A DNA stretch of 64,000 bases from Bacteroidales bacterium (GTDB taxonomy: Bacteria > Bacteroidota > Bacteroidia > Bacteroidales > P3): the NCBI GenBank assembly GCA_017633985.1, contig JAGBOF010000008.1:57061-121060 (forward strand), written 5' to 3'. Of the stretch, positions 25,712 to 33,559 are shown in pieces (the first letter of the stretch is position 1; every line of letters starts with the position of its first letter). The translations under genes and the position numbers were made by a program. The notes beneath the pieces are model-generated. The model was given only the letters and a program-made list of their open reading frames with translations, searched no databases and was not told the DNA's origin.

Positions 25712-26827
25712 TTAATCCATCTCTTTAGTCAATGCTTTTATGAATTTCCATTTATTAAAGAACTCTTTGGCTATAATACGCAGGAATGTGTAAACAGGGA
25801 TTGCCAAAATCATGCCCACAATACCGCCTATCTCTCCCGCCATAAGTATTATCAAAAAAATCTCAAGCGGTTTGGCCTTTACACTCTTGGAATATATGAA
25901 CGGTTGAAGCAAAAAATCGTCAATAAGCTTCACTCCCGCAAAAATACAAACGTATGTTATCACCATAGGAAGTATATTGGCATCAGGATTTGCGGTTAAG
26001 GCTCCCGTCAAAAGTATGATAAGACCGATACCTCCGCCTATTATTACGCCTATATACGGCAAAATAACCATAACACCGCAAATGCAGGCAATCAATATCG
26101 CATTACTGAAACCCGCAACGGAAAAGCCTATACTCAAAAGCGTAATCATCAAAAGAATTTCACAAAATACGCCGATAAAATAACGTGTTATCAAAGTGCG
26201 TGAGTTCTTAAGTATATTATGCACCTCATTCAGATATTTGTCAGGCGTGATCGAGTCTATAAACTTGGTCACTATGTGCGAATCTTTCAAAAAGAAAAAC
26301 GTAATAAATGCAACTATTAAAATTCCCATACCTATCTTACCAAGCAAAGATAATACCACTTGTGCAATCTGCGGCAGTTTTATGCTGTTAAGCACACTCA
26401 TCACCTTTTGGCTGATATACGTTTGAAGGCTTACATTATCGGGCAAAAGATTGTAACGCATAAGGAAATTGTCAGCCTTTTCCATCGGAGCGGAATACGA
26501 CTGTTCTATTTTGTTCATATCAATTGCCGAAAACTCCTGCGCCTGCGATATAATCAAAGGCACAAGCAAATAAACGACAAGCGAAATAACCGTCATCTCT
26601 GCTATTAAGGTTATAGCGGAACACAGCGATTTATTAAAATGGAACTCCCCTATTTTCACCTTTCCCAACAAATTCATCAGCGGTTGGCCGACTATGGAAA
26701 GGATTAGTGCGATAAATATGCACAGAACCAAAAAGCGGAAATACCAAAGGCAATACAACGTAACGCCTACGCCCAATATGATAAGCAACCACTTTATTAT
26801 GTTACTAAAACTATACTTCTCCTCCAT
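25712..26827 (-). CDS. AI-2E family permease
   Basis: About 371 residues with the eight-helix layout of the AI-2E/PerM family: IIKWLLIILGVGVTLYCLW, LVLCIFIALILSIVGQPLM, a periplasmic helical region, and GVMVILPYIGVIIGGGIGL and AGEIGGIVGMILAIPVYTFL near the C-terminus. Members export autoinducer-2 or act as ion or solute exporters; the substrate cannot be read from sequence. The ATG at 26827 (MEEKYSFSN) is preferred to an upstream start at 26890 that would run back into the queD-like gene. Confidence 0.9.
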   Translation of the reverse strand: MEEKYSFSNIIKWLLIILGVGVTLYCLWYFRFLVLCIFIALILSIVGQPLMNLLGKVKIGEFHFNKSLCSAITLIAEMTVISLVVYLLVPLIISQAQEFSAIDMNKIEQSYSAPMEKADNFLMRYNLLPDNVSLQTYISQKVMSVLNSIKLPQIAQVVLSLLGKIGMGILIVAFITFFFLKDSHIVTKFIDSITPDKYLNEVHNILKNSRTLITRYFIGVFCEILLMITLLSIGFSVAGFSNAILIACICGVMVILPYIGVIIGGGIGLIILLTGALTANPDANILPMVITYVCIFAGVKLIDDFLLQPFIYSKSVKAKPLEIFLIILMAGEIGGIVGMILAIPVYTFLRIIAKEFFNKWKFIKALTKEMD

Positions 26828-26879
26828 AATTATGTAATATGTTTTATGTAGTATGTAGTAAACTGCTCCCGCAATCAGA

Positions 26880-27329
26880 TTAATTATCACATACTACATC
26901 CATTAGGTTCCATTCGGCGTGGGATGATGCCGTTTCGTAGAGTTTTACGGAAAACAGTTCCACATCCTGCGGCAACAAAGGTTCTATTTTTTCCTTTATA
27001 TACAGGACTAAATTTTCGCATGTAGGCTGAAAATCCACTATCTCCTTTTTTGTATCCGTAAGTTTGATTTGTTCAATAAACGGAGAGTGTTTTTCTATCA
27101 CCAAGGCATGATCGAATTTGTCCAAAATTTCCTTTTGGACTATTTTTTTGAGTTTTGAAAAATCCATTACCATACCGTAAGATGACGAAGTGCTGTCTTG
27201 GCAGGGTTCTCCCCTTAAACAAACGAACAACTTATAACTGTGTCCGTGTATATTGGCACATAAACCATCGTAATTGTTGAGACAATGGCTCATCTCAAAG
27301 TGAAATTCTTTTGTTATGCGTATTTTCAT
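26880..27329 (-). CDS. queD: 6-pyruvoyl-tetrahydropterin synthase/QueD-family protein
   Basis: 149 residues. Zinc-binding and catalytic signatures are FHFEMSHCLNNYDGLCANIHGHSY (shown in part: FEMSHCL, then NIHGHSY), MVMDFSKLKK, LDKFDHALV, PTCENLVLYI and LYETASSHAEW. QueD makes 6-carboxytetrahydropterin for queuosine. The start MKIRITKEF at 27329 matches the family; the in-frame ATG at 27377 would cross the promoter. The -7 element ends only 5 bp from the start, so the mRNA may be nearly leaderless. No other queuosine genes are adjacent. Confidence 0.9.
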   Translation of the reverse strand: MKIRITKEFHFEMSHCLNNYDGLCANIHGHSYKLFVCLRGEPCQDSTSSSYGMVMDFSKLKKIVQKEILDKFDHALVIEKHSPFIEQIKLTDTKKEIVDFQPTCENLVLYIKEKIEPLLPQDVELFSVKLYETASSHAEWNLMDVVCDN

Positions 27330-27333
27330 GCGT

Positions 27334-27342
27334 GCAAAGTTA
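27334..27342 (-). promoter_or_regulatory. -7 promoter element of the queD-like gene
   Basis: Minus strand TAACTTTGC, an excellent TAnnTTTG match, only 4 bp before the likely ATG at 27329. Confidence 0.6.
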
Positions 27343-27411
27343 CAAAAAATTCCGTAACACGCAAAACAAATATTCAATACGCCATTTTACACCGCCGTAT
27401 TTACAAGAAAA

Positions 27412-27500
27412 TTTCGCACAACGCCGTTACGCAAAAATAATACGGCGTTTTAATAAAATAATATCGCAGATTATTTTACTGAAACGCCGTATTATTTCAG
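27412..27500. repeat. 21-bp module array
   Basis: Units with ATACGGCGTTTTAA, ATATCGCAGATTATTTT and AAACGCCGTATTATTTC cores spaced 21 bp apart, in the gap between queD-like and pyrF genes. First and last units are reverse complements and can pair. Confidence 0.7.
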
Positions 27501-27518
27501 CCCTTTGATATTTACTGA

Positions 27519-28349
27519 TTATAAGGCACTTAAAAAGCCCGCCATTTCCTGCTGAATTTCCATTGCTTTTTCGCCTGCAACCTTGTCAAAAGCATCACTG
27601 CTGTCGGCAAAAATGATTCCGCGGGAAGAATTAACCAACAAACCGCAATCTTTGGTCAATCCGTATTTGCAAACCTCTGACAGAGAACCCCCTTGTGCCC
27701 CTACGCCCGGCACAAGTAAGAAATGATTAGGCGCTAACTTCCTTATATCCGTAAATTTCTCCGCTTTGGTTGCTCCGCATACGAACATAAGGTTTTCTTC
27801 ACTGCCCCAATTTTGAGCTTGCGTCAGAACTTTTTGGTAAAGTTTCATTCCCTCTGCGTTTTCAAACATCTGGAAGTCCTCACTTCCCTTATTGCTGGTC
27901 AAAGCAAGCAATATAACCCATTTTCCTTCATATTCCAAGAACGGGGAAACGCTGTCCTGTCCCATATAAGGCGCAACAGTCAAAGCATCAAAGTCAAAAT
28001 CACCTTCTTTTGTGAAAAACGCTTTTGCATATTGTTTGCTCGTATTACCGATATCGCCTCTTTTGGCATCGGCAATCACAAAGCATTCGTTTTCTTTAGT
28101 ATGCAGATAATCCATCGTACGTTTCAATGAAACAAGACCCTTAATGCCGTAACTTTCATAGAATGCCAGATTAGGTTTATAGGCAACCGTATAAGGCAAT
28201 GTAGCATCTATTATCCGTTTATTGAATTCGAAAACAGGATCTTCGTAACTGCGCACACATTCTGGCAGTTTGGTTATATCAGAATCCAATCCCACACAAA
28301 GAAAACTTCTTTTTCTTTTGATTAAATCAATTAATTGCTGTCTTGTCAT
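27519..28349 (-). CDS. pyrF: Orotidine 5'-phosphate decarboxylase
   Basis: 276 residues of the longer PyrF type usual in Bacteroidota and actinobacteria: [15 protein letters not shown] at the N-terminus, [12 protein letters not shown], the catalytic [19 protein letters not shown] (Asp-Lys-x-x-Asp), [11 protein letters not shown] and a C-terminal [10 protein letters not shown]. It makes UMP from OMP in pyrimidine synthesis. It follows lipB by 15 bp on the same strand, so the two are probably co-transcribed. Confidence 0.96.
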   Translation of the reverse strand: MTRQQLIDLIKRKRSFLCVGLDSDITKLPECVRSYEDPVFEFNKRIIDATLPYTVAYKPNLAFYESYGIKGLVSLKRTMDYLHTKENECFVIADAKRGDIGNTSKQYAKAFFTKEGDFDFDALTVAPYMGQDSVSPFLEYEGKWVILLALTSNKGSEDFQMFENAEGMKLYQKVLTQAQNWGSEENLMFVCGATKAEKFTDIRKLAPNHFLLVPGVGAQGGSLSEVCKYGLTKDCGLLVNSSRGIIFADSSDAFDKVAGEKAMEIQQEMAGFLSAL

Positions 28350-28364
28350 ACCGTTTTTATTATT

Positions 28365-29042
28365 TTATTTGTCTTTTCCTATAAGTTTAATAAACTTTCC
28401 GTATAACTGACGGGCTACTTGGTCAAGTTCGAACTCCTTTTTAAGTTCGTTTTTCATACTTGTAACGCCCTTATCAGTGAATCCGCACGGATTTATATAA
28501 TTAAAATAATTCAAATCCGTATTTACATTCAATGCAAATCCGTGCATGGTAATTCCTCTTGATGCTTTAACGCCTATAGCACATATCTTACGCGGATTTT
28601 TCCCAAAAGCATCTATCCAAACACCCGTTGCACCCTTAAGTCTTGTGCATTCCACGCCGTAATCAGCCATAAGATCGATTACCGACTGCTCAATTGTGTC
28701 AATATAATCACGTATACCCAAACCCAATGCGTCAATATCCAAAATAGGATAGCCCGTTATCTGTCCCGGACCGTGATAGGTTATATCCCCACCGCGGTTT
28801 ATGCGGAAGACTTGTGCATTTATCTGTTTTAGGAACGCTTCGCTTATAAGCATATTGCTTTCTTTGGCATGCAATCCCAATGTGTATACATTATTATGCT
28901 CACATACGATAAAATCTTGGCTTATGTCTTTTTTGCCGTGCAATTTTGCCTGAACCTTTTGGTTAAACAGCTCCGTCTGACGGCTTAAAGCTTCGGCATA
29001 ATCGATTTTCCCCCAATTGACGTAATTGATAAGTTTATCCAT
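28365..29042 (-). CDS. lipB: Octanoyl-[acyl-carrier-protein] transferase LipB
   Basis: 225 residues with the lipoyl transferase signatures RGGDITYHGPGQITGYPI, GATGVWIDAFGKNPRKICAI (conserved Lys), GITMHGFALNVN and the catalytic Cys in YINPCGF. It moves octanoyl groups from ACP to lipoyl domains. Length and start are normal. It is first in a lipB-pyrF unit with a TATCTTTG promoter 24 bp upstream. Confidence 0.96.
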   Translation of the reverse strand: MDKLINYVNWGKIDYAEALSRQTELFNQKVQAKLHGKKDISQDFIVCEHNNVYTLGLHAKESNMLISEAFLKQINAQVFRINRGGDITYHGPGQITGYPILDIDALGLGIRDYIDTIEQSVIDLMADYGVECTRLKGATGVWIDAFGKNPRKICAIGVKASRGITMHGFALNVNTDLNYFNYINPCGFTDKGVTSMKNELKKEFELDQVARQLYGKFIKLIGKDK

Positions 29043-29065
29043 TTATTATATATGTATTAAGGACT

Positions 29066-29074
29066 GCAAAGATA
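29066..29074 (-). promoter_or_regulatory. -7 promoter element of lipB-pyrF
   Basis: Minus strand TATCTTTGC, matching TAnnTTTG, 24 bp upstream of lipB. Confidence 0.6.
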
Positions 29075-29202
29075 ATATATTTTTATGATAACAAATATCC
29101 GCAAAAAGATTTATCACCGTAATAAAAAGCGGTAATAATGACATTTTGCTTAATTACGCCGTGCCGTTATTACCGCTTATCAAGGTCAATCGCCCTTTGG
29201 TA

Positions 29203-30483
29203 TTATTCGGCAATTATTATAAAATAATTTTTCTTGCCTTTCTGTACAAGAATGTACTTATCATTTAACAAAGAACTGCTGTCGGTTACGTAAGTATCGA
29301 AAATCTTTTCCTTGTTTATCGACAAAGAATTTCCTTTCAACTCTCTGCGCACTTCGCCTTTGGAAGAAAGTATCTGCGTCTTCTCTGCCAACAAATCTAT
29401 TACAGGTATGCCTGCTTCTATTTCCGATTTGGCTACGCGGAATTGCGGCACGCCGTCAAAAACACTCAAAAACGTCATCTCGTCCAACTTGCTTAATGAT
29501 TCTTTTGTACCTTTGCCGAACAGGATTTGCGAAGCCTCTATGGCGTTGTCGTAATCTTCCTGACTGTGTACGCGTATGGTTATATCCTTTGCAAGTGTTT
29601 TTTGCAGCAAACGGGCTTCGGGTTGTTTGTCGTGCTCACTTTCCAATGCCAATATCTCTTCTTGCGGCAGTAAGGTGAAGATACGGATAAAACGTTTTGC
29701 GTCTTCGTCGGACAGATTAAGCCAGAATTGATAGAATTGGTAAGGAGAAGTTTTTTCTTTATCCAACCAAATGTTACCTTTTTCGGTTTTACCGAATTTT
29801 TTTCCATCTGCTTTGGTTATAAGAGGGCATGTCAAAGCGTAAGCTTCGCCTCCCGTTACTCTTTTTATAAGTTCCGTACCCGTTGTTATGTTACCCCATT
29901 GGTCAGAGCCGCCTAATTGCAGACGGCAGTTGTGGCTTTGATACAAGTAAAGGTAATCATAGCCTTGCAGTAACTGGTAAGAAAATTCGGTAAAGGAGAT
30001 TCCCGTTTCTATTCTCTTTTTTACGCTGTCTTTTGCCATCATATAATTGACGGTTATGTGTTTTCCTATCTCGCGTATGAAGTCTATGAACGACCACTCC
30101 TTGGTCCAGTCATAATTGTTGAGAATTTCGGCGTGGTTTGCTGCACTTTCGTCAAAGTTTAAGAATTTTGACACCTGTTTTTTGATACATTGCAGGTTGT
30201 GATTGATAGTTTCGGGAGTTAAAAGCACACGTTCTGCCGATTTAAACGAAGGATCGCCAATCATTCCCGTTGCTCCGCCCACTACAATCAATGGTTTGTG
30301 ACCGCAAGCCTGAAAATGTGCCATTATCATTATACTTACCAAATGTCCTATGTGAAGTGAATCCGCCGTAGGGTCTATTCCTACGTATGCGGTCTGCATT
30401 CCTTTTTTCAATTGATCTTCCGTACCGGGCATAATGGTGTGAATCATACCGCGCCAGCGTAATTCTTCTGCAAAATCTTTCAT
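29203..30483 (-). CDS. tyrS: Tyrosyl-tRNA synthetase
   Basis: 426 residues, class [20 protein letters not shown] holds the HIGH motif, GYDYLYLYQ and [13 protein letters not shown] the tyrosine pocket, and [14 protein letters not shown] the KMSKS-like loop (KFGKT). A C-terminal S4-like RNA-binding domain follows ([20 protein letters not shown]). It is monocistronic with its own promoter. Confidence 0.97.
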   Translation of the reverse strand: MKDFAEELRWRGMIHTIMPGTEDQLKKGMQTAYVGIDPTADSLHIGHLVSIMIMAHFQACGHKPLIVVGGATGMIGDPSFKSAERVLLTPETINHNLQCIKKQVSKFLNFDESAANHAEILNNYDWTKEWSFIDFIREIGKHITVNYMMAKDSVKKRIETGISFTEFSYQLLQGYDYLYLYQSHNCRLQLGGSDQWGNITTGTELIKRVTGGEAYALTCPLITKADGKKFGKTEKGNIWLDKEKTSPYQFYQFWLNLSDEDAKRFIRIFTLLPQEEILALESEHDKQPEARLLQKTLAKDITIRVHSQEDYDNAIEASQILFGKGTKESLSKLDEMTFLSVFDGVPQFRVAKSEIEAGIPVIDLLAEKTQILSSKGEVRRELKGNSLSINKEKIFDTYVTDSSSLLNDKYILVQKGKKNYFIIIAE

Positions 30484-30576
30484 TTGTTCAGTTGTTTATT
30501 ATATTAGTTATACTTTGTTATTAATTAAATAATTCTGATGTGCGTCAGCACAAATTGCCTGTCGGTGCTACCGACT

Positions 30577-30585
30577 GCAAAATTA
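30577..30585 (-). promoter_or_regulatory. -7 promoter element of tyrS
   Basis: Minus strand TAATTTTGC, matching TAnnTTTG, about 94 bp upstream of tyrS. A GTCGG/CCGAC hairpin lies in the transcribed leader at about 30560-30575. Confidence 0.5.
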
Positions 30586-30795
30586 CGACTTTTTATTTTA
30601 TCTGCAAATTTTAACCTGTTAATAATGCCGATTACAAAAATTAAATGATTTTTTACTATCATTAAAAGCAAATCTGCCCTTTTAAAATGGCTTAATAATA
30701 AAATAAGCCACTTTAAACCGAAAATTTTGCTGCAATCAAGTGGATCAAACAACGGTTTTGTTTTTCTTAAAACCGCAAAGATGAAGATTATTTCT

Positions 30796-30804
30796 TAACT
30801 TTGC
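30796..30804 (+). promoter_or_regulatory. -7 promoter element of polA
   Basis: TAACTTTGC, matching TAnnTTTG, 15 bp before the polA ATG. The rest of the 336-bp tyrS-polA gap shows no gene. Confidence 0.65.
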
Positions 30805-30819
30805 AAAAAAATTATTGCA

Positions 30820-33192
30820 ATGAAAAAGTTTTTTCTTATAGATGCGTTCGCTCTTATATACCGTTCGTATTATGCCTTGAATAAAAATCCGCGTATTAAC
30901 TCAAAAGGATTGAACACTTCGGCAATTCTGGGCTTTGCCAACTCTGTTTTGGACATTATAACGAAGTATCAGCCCGATTTGATGGCCATTGCCTTCGAAA
31001 GCAAGGAGCCTACATTCCGTAAACAGGAGTTTGAACAATACAAAGCTAACCGTGAAGCCATGCCCGAGGAACTTCGGGATAGTATTCCGTATATTGAGCG
31101 GTTTATAGAGGCTATGAACATAGCCAAAGTGTCGTGTGAGGGCTATGAAGCCGATGATGTGGTGGGTACTTTGGCAAAAAAAGCCAAGAAAGAAGGCTTT
31201 GAAGTCTATATGGTAACGCCTGACAAGGATTATGCGCAACTTGTGGAGGACAATATCTACATATTACGTCTGGCAACAGGCTTTTCAAAGGAACAAATAT
31301 TGGGAACAGAGGAAGTACTTGCTAAATTTGAGATAAAAAAGCCGTGTCAGGTTATTGACTTTTTAGGTTTGATGGGCGACAGCAGCGATAATATCCCCGG
31401 GGTTCCCACAATAGGCGAAAAGAAAGCGAAAATGCTTTTGCAACAATTCGACAGCATTGAAGACATATTGGCAAATACGGACAAGATTGACAATAAAAGT
31501 ATTCGCAAAGCAATAGAGGAAAACAGAGAATCGGCAATTATGTCCAAGGAACTGGCAACTATCCGTTTGGATGTGCCTATAGATTTTTCGGAAAATGATT
31601 TCAAGATAAAAACGCCTGATTTTATTGCATGCAAATCGCTGTTTGAGGATCTGGAGTTCCGTAAATTTGCCGAGAGATTCTATAAAATTTTCGGCAAAGG
31701 CGAATCCGCTGCAACAAAACCGCAAGAGCAAACAGCACAATCTCCGCAAACGGATTTGTTTTCCTTTGCCAACGAAACGCCTTCGCAAACAGAGAACGTA
31801 AAACCGATAGTTATTGACAAGAAAAGCGAATATTATCCTATCGTGCTTGCAGGATATCTGATCAATCCCGAACAAAGACAGGACAATAATTATATAATAA
31901 ATCACGCCGATGAAGTAAAAGCGGAATATTTGCAGAGACTAAAGCAGGATAATCTGGAAAAACTTTATTATGAAGTGGAATTGCCGCTTCGCGATGTACT
32001 TTTGGATATGGAAAACGAAGGCGTAAAGTTTGATAACAACGCAATAAAAGAGTTTTCCGACAAATTAGGCAAACAAAAAGACACCTTACAGGAAGAAATC
32101 TTCGCTTTGGCGGGTGAAAGTTTCAATATATCCTCTCCGAAACAGTTAGGGGAAATTCTTTTCAATAAGTTAAACATCCAAGGTGATAAGAAAGCCAAAC
32201 AAACCCGCACCAAACAGTATTCAACAGCCGAAGACGTCTTATTAAAACTGAAAGACAACCACCCGATAATCGAAAAGGTTTTAAGTTTCCGCGAGATTGC
32301 CAAACTAAAAAGCACTTACGTGGACGCATTGCCGCTTTTAGCTGACAAGACAAGCGGAAAAATCCACACAACATTCAATCAAACCGTAACCGCAACGGGA
32401 AGACTATCATCAACAAACCCTAATCTGCAAAATATTCCTATACGTACCGAGATGGGAAAGGAAATACGCAAGGCTTTTGTGGCATCGGACAGTAATCATT
32501 TGTTGTTAAGCGCCGATTATTCGCAGATTGAATTAAGGATTATAGCTTCTATGAGCGGTGATGAGCATCTTTGCAATGAGTTTGCGCAAAATCACGACAT
32601 TCACAAGGCAACTGCAGCCAAAATATACGGAGTTCCTTTGGATGAAGTGACTAAACAGATGCGTTCGGCTGCAAAAAGCGTCAATTTCGGGATAATCTAC
32701 GGCGTAAGTGCATTTGGTCTGTCGCAGGGATTGGGAATTAAACGCACCGAAGCACAGAATTTGATTGACCAATACTTTATTTCTTTTCCTAAAATAGCAC
32801 AATTCATTCAGGACCGCATACAATTTGCCCGCACTCACGGATATGCCCTGACTATGATGGGGCGGCGGCGTTATCTGACTAACATTAATTCGGCTAACGG
32901 CAATCTTCGTGCATTTGATGAGCGCAATGCCGTAAATATGACTATACAGGGAACCGGTGCCGACATGATTAAAGCGGCTATGGTGCAGATGTACGACAAT
33001 ATTAAGGCACAAGGGCTGAAAAGTAAGATGATTCTCCAGATTCATGACGAATTAATTTTCGATGTTGTCAAGGAAGAATTGGAGCAAATGAAGTCTTTGG
33101 TTAAGCAAACTATGGAAAACGCTTTGCCGTTGGCGAATGTACCCGTTCTTGCGGAAATGGGCTGGGGTGATAACTGGTTGGAAATTCATTAA
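30820..33192 (+). CDS. polA: DNA polymerase I lacking most of the 3'-5' exonuclease domain
   Basis: 790 residues, against about 920-950 for usual PolA. The 5'-3' nuclease is intact (residues 1-290: FLIDAFALIYRSYYALN, YEADDVVGTLAKKAKK, VTPDKDYAQLV, MGDSSDNIPGVPTIGEKKA). A Gln/Thr-rich linker (about 297-330) leads straight to the last stretch of the exonuclease region (YYPIVLAGYLINPEQ), and the DxE, Tyr-xx-x-Asp motifs are absent. The polymerase core is complete: motif A LLSADYSQIELRIIASM, motif B MRSAAKSVNFGIIYGVS, motif C QIHDELIFDV. It should gap-fill and remove primers without proofreading. Confidence 0.93.
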   Translation: MKKFFLIDAFALIYRSYYALNKNPRINSKGLNTSAILGFANSVLDIITKYQPDLMAIAFESKEPTFRKQEFEQYKANREAMPEELRDSIPYIERFIEAMNIAKVSCEGYEADDVVGTLAKKAKKEGFEVYMVTPDKDYAQLVEDNIYILRLATGFSKEQILGTEEVLAKFEIKKPCQVIDFLGLMGDSSDNIPGVPTIGEKKAKMLLQQFDSIEDILANTDKIDNKSIRKAIEENRESAIMSKELATIRLDVPIDFSENDFKIKTPDFIACKSLFEDLEFRKFAERFYKIFGKGESAATKPQEQTAQSPQTDLFSFANETPSQTENVKPIVIDKKSEYYPIVLAGYLINPEQRQDNNYIINHADEVKAEYLQRLKQDNLEKLYYEVELPLRDVLLDMENEGVKFDNNAIKEFSDKLGKQKDTLQEEIFALAGESFNISSPKQLGEILFNKLNIQGDKKAKQTRTKQYSTAEDVLLKLKDNHPIIEKVLSFREIAKLKSTYVDALPLLADKTSGKIHTTFNQTVTATGRLSSTNPNLQNIPIRTEMGKEIRKAFVASDSNHLLLSADYSQIELRIIASMSGDEHLCNEFAQNHDIHKATAAKIYGVPLDEVTKQMRSAAKSVNFGIIYGVSAFGLSQGLGIKRTEAQNLIDQYFISFPKIAQFIQDRIQFARTHGYALTMMGRRRYLTNINSANGNLRAFDERNAVNMTIQGTGADMIKAAMVQMYDNIKAQGLKSKMILQIHDELIFDVVKEELEQMKSLVKQTMENALPLANVPVLAEMGWGDNWLEIH

Positions 33193-33299
33193 ATTGCAAA
33201 TAACAATACTCAACTACCCGCTTAACCCGACAACCCTGCCCCTCACCGACCCAACACCGCATTTTTTATATATAATGCCACACATCTTTATATTAATAT

Positions 33300-33545
33300 G
33301 ATATTTTATTATATTAAAGTGACGGTTTTAATATATTAAAATGCCATTTTATAACAATAAAGTAACACCTTTAATATATAATACCATACATTAATAAAAT
33401 AAGACGACGATTTTAATATAATAATACTGTGGTCTATTAGAATAAGATGTCGTTTTACGAAAATAAGACGCCGTAAAAATAAATTATTACGGCGTTTTAT
33501 TTTATTAATCACGCAGATTAATTTCGTAAAACGCCGTCTTATTTT
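33300..33545. repeat. Longest 21-bp module array, about eleven units
   Basis: From 33300 a degenerate series of 20-22 bp units sharpens into exact ones: AAAATAAGACGCCGTAAAAA, AAATTATTACGGCGTTTTAT, TTATTAATCACGCAGATTAA and TTCGTAAAACGCCGTCTTAT. Cores alternate in orientation, so neighbours can pair. It fills the gap between convergent polA and the TonB-like gene; 33193-33299 holds nothing recognisable. Confidence 0.7.
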
Positions 33546-33559
33546 TATATGATGCAAAA

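Noticed and set aside
29095..29185. Further 21-bp module array between lipB and tyrS
   Set aside because: CGCCG and GCGGTAATAA-like cores are present but the 21-bp spacing is not clear, so it was not listed as an array.
31347..32374. Minus-strand frames inside polA
   Set aside because: Antisense to a complete, motif-rich gene; no independent evidence.
33300..33545. CRISPR array reading of the 21-bp modules
   Set aside because: Units are adjoining without unique spacers, cores flip orientation, and no cas genes are present.
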